Positions 37,134 through 49,264 of a stretch of 64,000 bases of DNA are shown here, one piece after another. Numbering within the stretch: the first letter of the stretch is position 1; every line of letters begins with the position of its first letter. The translations under genes were made by a program, and so were the position numbers. The notes beneath the pieces were generated by a model. The model was given only the letters and a program-made list of their open reading frames with translations, searched no databases and was not told where the DNA came from. Source of the stretch: Gordius sp. MW1 (lineage: Eukaryota; Nematomorpha; Gordioida; Gordea; Gordiidae); contig OZ038531.1 of NCBI GenBank assembly GCA_964036665.1, positions 12,338,168 to 12,402,167 on the forward strand, written 5' to 3'.

Positions 37134-39868
37134 TTAGTTGGTTGTATCTCAGCGTGAGTGCTTAATTTTTGAAAACTGCTCTTTGCAATCATGATTTTAA
37201 AGAAATAGTTTTTTGCTCCGGATTAATTTTTACTTTTTATCATGGAAATCACGTCAGAAAAAGACAACTTCATCGGATGAATAGTATTAAAACAAAAAAA
37301 TGTGAAAATTTTCTAAGAAAATAATATTTTTTTGTTATTTTATGTGAAAGAGCTTGACAAAATATATAAAAGTAAGCAATTTGAAAATCCTATTATCCGA
37401 TTGACTCCCGAAAAGAACTTTTAAGCAGCGAAAACTCTCATTTTGACAAAAGAAAACGTTTTATTGTTGCCATTAGTTTGTTGTATCGCATCGTGAGTCC
37501 TTAATTTTTGAAACATGCTCCATGCAATCATGATTTTAAAGAAATGGTTTTCTGATTCTGATAAATTTTTACTTTTTATCATGGAAATCACGTCTGAAAA
37601 CTACAACTTTCATCGGATAAATAGTATTGAAACAAAAAAATGTGAAATGTTTTGAGGTAAAAAAATTTATTTTTTGTTATTTTATGTTAAAGAGCTTGAA
37701 AAAATATATAAAAGTAAGCCAATTTGAGAATCCTATTATCCTCGATCGACTCCCGAAAAGAACTTTTAAGCAGCAAAAATCTCATTTTGACAAAAAAACA
37801 ACGTTTTATTGTTGCTATTAGTTGGTTGTATCGCAGCGTGAGTGCTTAATTTTTGAAACATGCTCCATGCAATCATGATTTTAAAGAAATGGTTTTCAGA
37901 ATCTGATAAATTTTTACTTTTTATCAAGGAAATCACGTCAGAAAACGACAACTTTCATCGGATGAATAGTATTGAAACAAAAAATGTGAAAAGTTTTGAG
38001 GTAAAAAAATTTATTTTTTTTTTATTTTATTTGAAAGAGCTTGAAAAAATATATAAAGGTAAGCCACTTTGAAAATCCTATTATCCGATTGACTCCCGAA
38101 AAGAACTTTTAAGCAGCGAAAACTCTCATTTTGACAAAAGACAACGTTTTATTGTTGCTACTAGTTGGTTGTATCGCAGCGTGAGTGCTTAATTTTTGAA
38201 AACTGCTCTATGCAATCATGATTTTAAAGAAATAGTTTTTTGCTCCGGATAAATTTATACTTTTTATCATGGAAATCACGTCAGAAAACGACAACTTCAT
38301 CGGATGAATAGTATTGAAACAAAAAAATGTGATAATTTTCTAAGAAAAAAATATTTTTTTTGTTATTTTATGTGAAAGAGCTTGAAAAAATATATAAAAG
38401 TAAGCCAATTTGAAAATCCTTTTATCCGATTGACTCCCGAAAAGAACTTTTACACAGCGAAAACTCTCATTTTGACAAAAGAAAACGTTTTATTGTTGCC
38501 ATTAGTTTGTTGTATCGCATCGTGAGTGCTTAATTTTTGAAACATGCTCCATGCAATCATGATTTTAAAGAAATGCTTTTTTGATTCTGATATATTTTTA
38601 CTTTTTATCATGGAAATCACGTCTGAAAACTACAACTTTCATGATGAATAGTATTGAAACAAAAAAAATTGGAAAATTTTCTAAGAAAAAAATATTTTTT
38701 TTGTTATTACAAAAGAGCTTGAAAAAATATATAGAAGTAAGCCAATTTGAGAATCTAATTATCCTCGATTGACTCCCGAAAAGAACTTTTAAGCAGCGAA
38801 AACTCTCATTTTGACAAAAGACAACGTTTTATTGTTGCTATTAGTTGGTTGTATCGCAGCGTGAGTGCTTAATTTTTTAAACAGGCTCCATGCAATCATG
38901 ATTTTAAAGAAATGGTTTTCAGAATCTGATAAATTTTTACTTTTTATCATGGAAATCACGTCAGAAAACGACAACTTTCATTGGATGAATAGTATTGAAA
39001 CAAAAAATGTGAAAAGTTTTGAGGTAAAAAAATTTATTTTTTTTTATTTTATTTGAAAGACTTGAAAAAATATATAAAGGTAAGCCACTTTGAAAATCCT
39101 ATTATCCGATTGACTCCCGAAAAGAGCTTTTAAGAAGCGAAAACTCTCATTTTGACAAAAGACAACGTTTTATTGTTGCTATTAGTTGGTTGTATCGCAG
39201 CGTGAGTGCTTAAGTTTTGAAAACTGCTCAATGCAGTCATGATTTTAAAGCAATAGTTTTTTGCTCCGGATAAATTTTTACTTTTTATCATGGAAATCAC
39301 GTCAGAAAACGACAACTTCATCGGATGAATAGTATTAAAACAAAAAAATGTGAAAATTTTCTAAGAAAAAAAATATTTTTTTTGTTATTTTATGTGAAAG
39401 AGCTTGAAAAAATATATAAAAGTAAGCCAATTTGAAAATCCTATTATCCGATTGACTCCCGAAAAGAACTTTTAAGCAGCGAAAATTCTCATTTTGACAA
39501 AAGACAACGTTTTATTGTTGCCATTAGTTTGTTGTATCGCATCGTGAGTGCTTAATTTTTGAAACATGCTCCATGCAATCATGATTTTAAAGAAATGCTT
39601 TTCTGATTCTGATATATTTTTACTTTTTATCATGGAAATAACGTCTGAAAACTACAACTTTCATCGGATGAATAGTATTGAAACAAAAAAATGTGAAAAT
39701 TTTCTAAAAAAAAAAAACATTTTTTTTGTTATACATGTGAAAGAGCTTGAAAAAATATATAGAAATTAGCCAATTTGAGAATCCTATTATCCTCGATTGA
39801 CTCCCGAAAAGAACTTTTAAGCAGCGAAAACTCTCATTTGACAAAAGACAACGTTTTATTGTTGCTAT
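37134..39868 (-). repeat. 8-mer satellite B unit, copy 2
   Basis: Second copy of the 2,734-bp unit. The match continues about 115 bp beyond one full unit, to near 39,985. Differences from copy 1 are sparse (for example GCAGCAAAAATC near 37,769 against GCAGCGAAAATC, and TTTTACACAGCG near 38,448 against TTTTAAGCAGCG). A partial third copy follows at about 40,600-41,450, offset 1,995 bp from this one. Confidence 0.88.
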
Positions 39869-39989
39869 TAGTTGGTTGTATCTCAGCGTGAGTGCTTAAT
39901 TTTTGAAAACTGCTCTTTGCAATCATGATTTTAAAGAAATAGTTTTTTGCTCCGGATTAATTTTTACTTTTTATCATGGAAATCACGTC

Positions 39990-40550
39990 AGAAAATGACA
40001 ACTTTCATCGGATGAATAGTATTGAAACAAAAAAATGTGAAAATTTTCTAAGAAAAAAAATATTTTTTTTGTTATTTTATGTGAAAGAGCTTGAAAAAAT
40101 ATATAGAAGTAAGCTGATTTGAGAATCCTTTTAAGCAGCGAAAACTCTCATTTTGACAAAAGACAACGTTTTATTGTTGCTACTAGTTGGTTGTATCGCA
40201 GCGTGAGTGCTTAATTTTTGAAAACTGCTCTTTGCAATCATGATTTTAAAGAAATAGTTTTTTGCTCCGGATTAATTTTTACTTTTTATCATGGAAATCA
40301 CGTCAGAAAATGACAACTTTCATCGGATGAATAGTATTGAAACAAAAAAATGTGAAAATTTTCTAAGAAAAAAAATATTTTTTTTGTTATTTTATGTGAA
40401 AGAGCTTGAAAAAATATATAGAAGTAAGCTGATTTGAGAATCCTTTTAAGCAGCGAAAACTCTCATTTTGACAAAAGACAACGTTTTATTGTTGCTACTA
40501 GTTGGTTGTATCGCAGCGTGAGTGCTTAATTTTTGAAAACTGCTCTATGC
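39990..40550 (-). repeat. Tandem pair of shortened satellite B monomers (315 bp)
   Basis: Two successive monomers have GTAAGCTGATTTGAGAATCCT joined to TTTAAGCAGCG, at 40,129/40,130 and 40,444/40,445. About 30 bp from ATTATCCTCG to AAGAACT is missing. The two monomers are 315 bp apart and share the private GCTGATTT change, so one is a direct duplicate of the other. Confidence 0.9.
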
Positions 40551-40599
40551 AATCATGATTTTAAAGAAATAGTTTTTTGCTCCGGATAAATTTATACTT

Positions 40600-41450
40600 T
40601 TTATCATGGAAATCACGTCTGAAAACTACAACTTTCATGATGAATAGTATTGAAACAAAAAAATTGTAAAATTTTCTAAGAAAAAAATATTTTTTTTGTT
40701 ATTACAAAAGAGCTTGAAAAAATATATAGAAGTAAGCCAATTTGAGAATCTAATTATCCTCGATAGACTCCCGAAAAGAACTTTTAAGCAGCGAAAACTC
40801 TCATTTTGACAAAAGACAACGTTTTATTGTTGCTATTAGTTGGTTGTATCGCAGCGTGAGTGCTTAATTTTTTAAACAGGCTCCATGCAATCATGATTTT
40901 AAAGAAATGGTTTTCAGAATCTGATAAATTTTTACTTTTTATCATGGAAATCACGTCAGAAAACGACAACTTTCATTGGATGAATAGTATTGAAACAAAA
41001 AATGTGAAAAGTTTTGAGGTAAAAAAATTTATTTTTTTTTATTTTATTTGAAAGACTTGAAAAAATATATAAAGGTAAGCCACTTTGAAAATCCTATTAT
41101 CCGATTGACTCCCGAAAAGAGCTTTTAAGAAGCGAAAACTCTCATTTTGACAAAAGACAACGTTTTATTGTTGCTATTAGTTGGTTGTATCGCAGCGTGA
41201 GTGCTTAAGTTTTGAAAACTGCTCAATGCAATCATGATTTTAAAGCAATAGTTTTTTGCTCCGGATAAGTTTTTACTTTTTATCATGGAAATCACGTCAG
41301 AAAACGACAACTTCATCGGATGAATAGTATTAAAACAAAAAAATGTGAAAATTTTCTAAGAAAAAAAATATTTTTTTTGTTATTTTATGTGAAAGAGCTT
41401 GAAAAAATATATAAAAGTAAGCCAATTTGAAAATCCTATATCCGATTGAC
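40600..41450 (-). repeat. Partial third copy of the satellite B 8-mer
   Basis: Repeats the CATGATGAATAG, TTTTTTAAACAGGCTCC and TTAAGTTTTGAAAACTGCTC monomers of the 8-mer unit at an offset of 1,995 bp from copy 2. Its left edge cuts into a B1-type monomer near 40,600, giving a hybrid monomer (CCGGATAAATTTATAC followed by GTCTGAAAACTACAAC). This shows that amplification steps do not respect monomer boundaries. Confidence 0.78.
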
Positions 41451-42430
41451 TCCCGAAAAGAACTTTTAAGCAGCGAAAACTCTCATTTTGACAAAAGACA
41501 ACGTTTTATTGTTGCTATTAGTTGGTTGTATCGCATCGTGAGTGCTTAATTTTTGAAACATGCTCCATGCAATCATAATTTTAAAGAAAAGGTTTTCTGA
41601 TTCTGATAAATTTTTACTTTTTATCATGGAAATCACGTCTGAAAACGACAACTTTCATCGGATGAATAAAATTGAAACAAAAAAATGTGAAAATTTTCTA
41701 AGAAAAAAATTATTTTTTTTGTTATTTTATGTGAAAGAGCTTGAAAAAATATATAGAAGTAAGCCTAATTGAGAATCCTATTATCCTCGATTGACTCCCC
41801 AAAAGAACTTTTAAGCAGCGAAAACTCTCATTTTGACAAAAGACAACGTTTTATTGTTGCTATTAGTTGGTTGTATCGCAGCGTGAGTGCTTAATTTTTG
41901 AAAACTGCTCTTGGCAATCATGATTTTAAAGAAATAGTTTTTGCTCTGGAGAAATTTTTACTTTTTATCAGAGAAATCACCTCAAAAAACGACAACTTCA
42001 TCGGATGAATAGTATTGAAACAAAAAAATGTAAAATTTCTAAGAAAAAAAAAATTTTTTTTTGTTATTTTATGTGAAAGAGCTTGAAAAAATATATAGAA
42101 GTAAGCCTATTTGAGAATATTATTATCTTCGATTGACTCCCGAAAAGAACTTTTAAGCAGCGAAAACTCTCATTTTAACAAAAGACAACGTTTTATTGTT
42201 GCTATTAGTTGGTTGTATCGCAGCGTGAGTGCTTAATTTTTGAAAACTGCTCTTGGCAATCATGATTTTAAAGAAATAGTTTTTGCTCTGGAGAAATTTT
42301 TAATTTTTATCATGGAAATCACGTCAGAAAACGACAACTTCATCGGATGAATAGTATTGAAGCAAAAAAATGTGAAAAGTTTTAAGGTAAAAAAATTTAT
42401 TTTTAGTTATTTTATGTGAAAGTGCTTGAA
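41450..42430 (-). repeat. Satellite B, irregular monomers
   Basis: About three B monomers between the 8-mer and 3-mer regions. Private states include GGCAATCATGATT with TTTGCTCTGGAGAAA, and a one-off TTTTTATCAGAGAAATCACC near 41,965. The TTTGCTCTGGAGAAA allele first appears here and then recurs through 46 kb. No other sequence type is present. Confidence 0.75.
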
Positions 42431-44540
42431 AAAATAAATAAAAGGAAGCCAATTTGAAAATCCTATTATCCGATTGACTCCCGAAAAGAACTTTTAAGCA
42501 GCGAAAACTCTCATTTTGATAAAAGACAACGTTTTGTTGTTGCCATTAGTTTGTTGTATCGCATCGTGAGTGCTTAATTTTTTAAACATGCTCCATGCAA
42601 TCATGATTTTAAAGAAATGCTTTTCTGATTCTGATAAATTTTTACTTTTTATCATGGAAATCACGTCTGAAAACGACAACTTTCATCGGATGAACAGTAT
42701 TGAAACAAAAAAATGTGAAAATTTTCTAAGAAAAAAAATGTTTTTTTTGTTATTTTATGTGAAAGAGCTTGAAAAAATATATAGAAGTAAGCCTAATTAA
42801 GAATCCTATTATCCTCGATTGACTCCCGAAAAGAACTTTTAAGCAGCGAAAACTCTCATTTTGACAATAGACAACGTTTTATTGTTGCTATTAGTTGGTT
42901 GTATCGCAGCGTGAGTGCTTAATTTTTGAAAACTGCTCTTGGCAATCATGATTTTAAAGAAATAGTTTTTGCTCTGGAGAAATTTTTACTTTTTATCATG
43001 GAAATCACGTCAGAAAACGACAACTTCATCGGATGAATAGTATTGAAACAAAAAAATGTGAAAAGTTTTGAGGTAAAAAAATTTATTTTTAGTTATTTTA
43101 TGTGAAAGTGCTTGACAAAATAAATAAAAGGAAGCCAATTTGAAAATCCTATTATCCGATTGACTCCCGAAAAGAACTTTTAAGCAGCGAAAACTCTCAT
43201 TTTAACAAAAGACAACGTTTTATTGTTGCTATTAGTTGGTTGTATCGCAGCGTGAGTGCTTAATTTTTGAAAACTGCTCTTGGCAATCATGATTTTAAAG
43301 AAATAGTTTTTGCTCTGGAGAAATTTTTACTTTTTATCATGGAAATCACGTCAGAAAACGACAACTTCATCGGATGAATAGTATTGAAACAAAAAAATGT
43401 GAAAAGTTTTGAGGTAAAAAAATTTATTTTTAGTTATTTTATGTGAAAGTGCTTGAAAAAATAAATAAAAGGAAGCCAATTTGAAAATCCTATTATCCGA
43501 TTGACTCCCGAAAAGAACTTTTAAGCAGCGAAAACTCTCATTTTGACAAAAGACAACGTTTTATTGTTGCCATTAGTTTGTTGTATCGCATCGTGAGTGC
43601 TTAATTTTTTAAACATGCTCCATGCAATCATGATTTTAAAGAAATGCTTTTCTGATTCTGATAAATTTTTACTTTTTATCATGGAAATCACGTCTGAAAA
43701 CGACAACTTTCATCGGATGAATAGTATTGAAACAAAAAAATGTGAAAATTTTCTAAGAAAAAAAATCTTTTTTTTGTTATTTTATGTGAAAGAGCTTGAA
43801 AAAATATATAGAAGTAAGCCAATTTGAGAATCCTATTATCCTCGATTGACTCCCGAAAAGAACTTTTAAGCAGCGAAAACTCTCATTTTGACAAAAGACA
43901 ACGTTTTATTGTTACTATTAGTTGGTTGTATCGCAGCGTTAGTGTTTAATTTTTGAAAACTGCTCTTTGCAATCATGATTTTAAAGAAATAGTTTTTTGC
44001 TCCGGATAAATTTTTACTTTTTATCATGGAAATCACGTCAGAAAACGACAACTTCATCGGATGAATAGTATTGAAACAAAAAAATGTAAAACTTCTAAGA
44101 AAAAAAATACTTTTTTTGTTATTTTATGTGAAAGAGCTTGAAAAAATATATAGAAGTAAGCCAATTTGAGAATATTATTATCCTCGATTGACTCCAGAAA
44201 ATAACTTTTAAGCAGCGAAAACTCTCATTTTGACAAAAGACAACGTTTTATTGTTGCTATTAGTTGTTTGTATCGTAGCGTGAGTGCTTAATTTTTGAAA
44301 ACTGCTCTATGCAATCATGATTTTAAAGAAATAGTTTTTGCTCTGGAGAAATTTTTACTTTTTATCATGGAAATCACGTCAGAAAACGACAACTTCATCG
44401 GATGAATAGTATTAATGTTAAAAGTTTTGAGGTAAAAAAATTTATTTTTAGTTATTTTATGTGAAAGAGCTTGAAAAAATATATAAAAGTAAGCCAATTT
44501 GAAAATCCTATTATCCGATTGACTCCCGAAAAGAACTTTT
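42430..44540 (-). repeat. 3-mer higher-order repeat of satellite B, period ~1,027 bp
   Basis: The monomer with GCATCGTGAG and TTTTTTAAACATGCTCC recurs near 42,557, 43,584 and 44,602 (steps ~1,027 and ~1,018), and again near 45,288 and 46,322. Between successive copies lie one or two GCTCTGGAGAAA monomers. The two nearest units are close in sequence, while later ones are less regular. The last step is shorter because of a ~9-bp contraction in the ATTAATGTTAAAAG monomer near 44,410. Confidence 0.7.
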
Positions 44541-46547
44541 AAGCAGCGAAAACTCTCATTTTGACAAAAGACAACGTTTTATTGTTGCCATTAGTTTGTT
44601 GTATCGCATCGTGAGTGCTTAATTTTTTAGACATGCTCCATGCAATCATGATTTTAAAGAAATGCTTTTCTGATTCTGATAAATTTTTACTTTTTATCAT
44701 GGAAATCACGTCTGAAAACGACAACTTTCATCGGAAGAATAGTATTGAAAAAAAAAATGTGAAAATTTTCTAAGAAAAAAAATATTTTTTTTGTTATTTT
44801 ATGTGAAAGAGCTTGAAAAAATATATAGAAGTAAGCCTAATTAAGAATCCTATTATCCTCGATTGACTCCCGAAAAGAACTTTTAAGCAGCGAAAACTCT
44901 CATTTTGACAAAAGACAACGTTTTATTGTTGCTATTAGTTGGTTGTATCGCAGCGTGAGTGCTTAATTTTTGAAAACTGCTCTATGCAATCATGATTTTA
45001 AAGAAATAGTTTTTTGCTCCGGAGAAATTTTTACTTTTTATCATGGAAATCACGTCAGAAAACGACATCTTCATGGGATGAATAGTATTGAAACAAAAAA
45101 ATGTGAAAATTTCCTAAGAAAAAAAATATTTTTTTTGTTATTTTATGTGAAAGAGCTTAAAAAAATATAAAAAAGTAAGCCAATTTGAAAATCCTATTAT
45201 CCGATTGACTCCCGAAAAGAACTTTTAAGCAGCGAAAACTCTCATTTTGACAAAAGACAACGTTTTATTGTTGCCATTAGTTTGTTGTATCGCATCGTGA
45301 GTGCTTAATTTTTTAAACATGCTCCATCCAATCATGATTTTAAAGAAATGCTTTTCAGATTCTGATAAATTTTTACTTTTTATCATGGAAATCACGTCTG
45401 AAAACGACAACTTTCATCGGATGAATAGTATTGAAACAAAAAAATGTGAAAATTTTCTAAGAAAAAAAAATATTTTTTTTGTTATTTTATGTGAAAGAGC
45501 TTAAAAAAATATATAGAAGTAAGCCTAATTAAGAATCCTATTATCCTCGATTGACTCCCGAAAAGAACTTTTAAGCAGCGAAAACTCTCATTTTGACAAA
45601 AGACAACTTTTTATTGTTGCTATTAGTTGGTTGTATCGCAGCGTGAGTGCTTAATTTTTGAAAACTGCTCTATGCAATCATGATTTTAAAGAAATAGTTT
45701 TTTGCTCCGGATAAATTTTTACTTTTTATCATGGAAATCACGTCAGAAAACGACAACTTCATCGGATGAATAGTATTGAAACAAAAAAATGTAAAATTTC
45801 TAAGAAAAAAAAATACTTTTTTTGTTATTTTATGTGAAAGAGCTTGAAAAAATATATAGAAGTAAGCCAATTTGAGAATATTATTATCCTCGATTGACTC
45901 CCGAAAATAACTTTTAAGCAGCGAAAACTCTCATTTTGACAAAAGACAACGTTTTATTGTTGCTATTAGTTGGTTGTATCGCAGCGTGAGTGCTTAATTT
46001 TTGAAAACTGCTCTATGCAATCATGATTTTAAAGAAATAGTTTTTGCTCTGGAGAAATTTTTACTTTTTATCATGGAAATCACGTCAGAAAACGACAACT
46101 TCATCGGATGAATAGTATTGAAACAAAAAAATGTGAAAAGTTTTGAGGTAAAAAAATTTATTTTTAGTTATTTTATGTGAAAGAGCTTGAAAAAATATAT
46201 AAAAGTAAGCCAATTTGAAAATCCTATTATCCGATTGACTCACGAAAAGAACTTTTAAGCAGCGAAAACTCTCATTTTGACAAAAGACAACGTTTTATTG
46301 TTGCCATTAGTTTGTTGTATCGCATCGTGAGTGCTTAATTTTTTAAACATGCTCCATGCAACATGATTTTAAAGAAATGTTTTTCTGATTCTGATAAATC
46401 TTTACTTTTTATCATGGAAATCACGTCTGAAAACGACAACTTTCATCGGATGAATAGTATTGAAACAAAAAAATGTGAAAATTTTCTAAGAAAAAAAATA
46501 TTTTATTTGTTATTTTATGTAAAAGAGCTTGAAAAAATATATAGAAG
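44541..46547 (-). repeat. Satellite B, mixed monomers approaching the A boundary
   Basis: About six B monomers alternating B2 (GCATCGTGAG) and B1 (GCAGCGTGAG) types, with some B3-like A-type tracts (TTTTGAGGTAAAAAAATT near 46,140). Only satellite sequence is present. Monomers remain fully B up to the switch at 46,548. Confidence 0.8.
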
Positions 46548-46580
46548 TAAGCCAATTTGAGAATCCTATTATCCTCGATT
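46548..46580 (-). other. In-register switch from satellite B to satellite A
   Basis: The last B-specific bases are in ATATAGAAG (46,539-46,547) and the preceding AGAGCTTG. The first A-specific base is the T at 46,581 in TTTACTTCCG, where B has TTGACTCCCG. Between them the two subfamilies are identical, so the switch lies inside this shared tract and keeps both monomer phase and orientation. That is what homologous unequal exchange or gene conversion would produce, in contrast to the two out-of-register joins at 34,400 and 58,977. Confidence 0.9.
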
Positions 46581-49264
46581 TACTTCCGAAAAGAGGTTTT
46601 AAGCTGCGAGAACTATCATTTTGACAAAAGACAACGTTTTATTGTTGCGACTAGTTTGTTGTATCGCAACGTAAGTGCTTAATTTTTCAAAAATGCACTA
46701 TGCGATCATGATTTTAAAGTAATAGTTTTCTGATTCTGATAAATTTTAACTTTTTATCATCGAAACCACGTCTGAAAACGACAGTTCATCGGATGCATAC
46801 GGTTGAAAGAAAAATATGTGAAAAATTTTAAGGTAAAAATATTTATTTTTTTCGATTCTATGTGAAAAAGCATGAAAAAATATATAAAAGTAATCCAATT
46901 TGAGAATCCTATTATCCTCGATTGACTTCTGAAAAGAGGTTTTAAGCTGCGAGAACTATCATTTTGACAAAAGACAACGTTATTGTTGCGATTAGTTTGT
47001 TGTATCACAACGTGAGTGCTTAATTTTTGAAAACTGCTCTATGCGATTATGATTTCAAAGTAATAGTTTTCTGATTCTGATATATTTTTACTTTTTATCA
47101 TGGAAACAACGTCTGAAAACGACAACTTTCATCGGATGAATACGGTTCAAAGAAAAATATGTGAAAAATTTAGAGGTAAAATATTTGTTTTTTTCGATTC
47201 TATGTGAAAGAGCATGAAAAAATATATAAAAGTAAGCCAATTTGAGAATCCTATTATCCTCGATTTACTTCCGAAAAGAGGTTTTAAGCTGCCAGAACTA
47301 TTCATTTTGACAAAAGACAACGTTTTATAGTTGCGATTAGTTTGTTGTATCGCAACGTGAGTGCTTAATTTTTGAAAATAGCTCTATGCGATCATGATTT
47401 CAAAGTAATAGTTTTCAGATTCTGATAAATTTTTACTTGAGATTATAGAAACCACGTCTGAAAACGACAACTTTCATCGGATGAATACCGTTCAAAGAAA
47501 AATATGTGAAAAATTTTGAGGTAAAAATATTTATTTTTTTCGATTCTATGTAAAAGAGCATGAAAAAATATATAAAAGTAATCCAATTTGAGAATCCTAT
47601 TATCCTCGATTGACTTTGAAAAGAGGTTTTAAGCTGCGAGAACTATCATTTTGACAAAAGACAACGTTATTGTTGCGATTAGTTTGTTGTATCACAACGT
47701 GAGTGCTTAATTTTTGAAAACTGCTCTATGCGATTATGATTTCAAAGTAATAGTTTTCTGATTCTGATATATTTTTACTTTTTATCATGGAAACAACGTC
47801 TGAAAACGACAACTTTCATCGGATGAATACGGTTCAAAGAAAAATATGTAGAGGTAAAATATTTATTTTTTTCGATTCTATGTGAAAGAGCATGAAAAAA
47901 TATATAAAAGTAAGCCAATTTGAGAATCCTATTATCCTCGATTTACTCCCGAAAAGAGGATTTAAGCTGCGAGAACAATCATTTTGACAAAAGACAACGT
48001 TTTATTGTTGCGATTAGTTTGTTGTATCGCAACGTAAGTGCTTAATTTTTCAAAAATGCACTATGCGATCATGATTTTAAAGTAATAGTTTTCTGATTCT
48101 GATAAATTTTTACTTTTTATCATCGAAATTACGTCTGAAAACGACAGTTCATCGGATGCATACGGTTGAAAGAAAAATCTGTGAAAAATTTTGAGGTAAA
48201 AATATTTATTTTTTTCGATTCTATGTGAAAGAGCATGAAAAAATATATAAAAGTAAGCCAATTTGAGAATCCTATTATCCTCGATTTACTTCCGAAAAGA
48301 GGTTTTAAGCTGCGAGAACTATCAATTTGACAAAAGACAACGTTTTATTGTTGCGATTAGTTTGTTGTATCGCAACGTGAGTACTTAATTTTTCAAAAAT
48401 GCACTATGCGATCATGATTTTAAAGTAATAGTTTTCTGATTCTGATAAATTTTTACTTTTTATCATCGAAACCACGTCTGAAAACGACAACTTTCATCGG
48501 ATGCATACGGTTGAAAGAAAAATATGTGAAAGATTTTGAGGTAAAAATATTTATTTTTTTCGTTTCTATGTGAAAGAGCATGAAAAAATATATAAAAGTA
48601 AGCCAATTTGAGAATCCTATTATCCTCGATTTACTTCCGAAAAGAGGTTTTAAGCTGCCAGAACTATTCATTTTGACAAAAGACAACGTTTTAATGTTGC
48701 GATTAGTTTGTTGTATCGCAACGTGAGTGCTTAATTTTTGAAAACTGCTCTATGCGATTATAATTTCAAAGTAATAGTTTTTAGATTCTGATAAATTTTT
48801 ACTTGGGATCATAGAAACCACGTCTGAAAACGACAACTTTCATTGGATGAGTACGGTTCAAAGAAAAATATGTGAAAAATTTTGAGGTAAAAATATTTAT
48901 TTTTTTCGATTCTATGTAAAAGAGCATGAAAAAATATATAAAAGTAAGCCAATTTGAGAATCCTATTATCCTCGATTTACTTCCGAAAAGAGGTTTTAAG
49001 CTGCCAGAACTATTCATTTTGACAAAAGACAACGTTTTAATGTTGCGATTAGTTTGTTGTATCGCAACGTGAGTGCTTAATTTTTCAAAAATGCATTATG
49101 TGATCATGATTTCAAAGTAATAGTTTTCAGATTCTGATAAATTTTTACTTGGGATCATAGAAACCACGTCTGAAAACGACAACTTTCATCGGATGAGTAC
49201 GGTTCAAAGAAAAATATGTGAAAAATTTTGAGGTAAAAATATTTATTTTTTTCGATTCTATGTG
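46581..49264 (-). repeat. Satellite A reverse, monomers nearest the B boundary
   Basis: About eight A monomers with no long tandem unit. Two monomers near 46,970 and 47,665 share the rare AACGTTATTGTTGCG contraction and TATCACAACGTGAG, spaced ~694 bp (a dimer). A monomer near 47,850 has lost the AAAAATTT segment (ATATGTAGAGGTAAAAT). Only satellite sequence is present. Confidence 0.78.

Larger units (their letters stand above)
34400..46547 (-). repeat. Satellite B array, reverse block (~36 monomers)
   Basis: Tandem array with a period of about 342 bp, running opposite to the preceding block. Read on the minus strand, the monomers align throughout with satellite A but carry consistent B states: GCTGCGATACAACCAACTAA or GATGCGATACAACAAACTAA for the dyad region, TTTCGCTGCTTAAAAGTTC, CGGGAGTCAATCG, CAAGCTCTTTCACATAAAAT, TTTGTTTCAATACTATTCAT and CTGACGTGATTTCC. 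Three monomer classes are visible: B1 (GCTGCGAT with CCGGAGCAAAAAACTATT), B2 (GATGCGAT with AGAATCAGAAAA) and B3 (GCTGCGAT with CAGATTCTGAAAAC and an A-like TTTACCTCAAAAC tract). They succeed each other in repeating orders, so the block has higher-order structure. No coding sequence is apparent. Confidence 0.96.
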
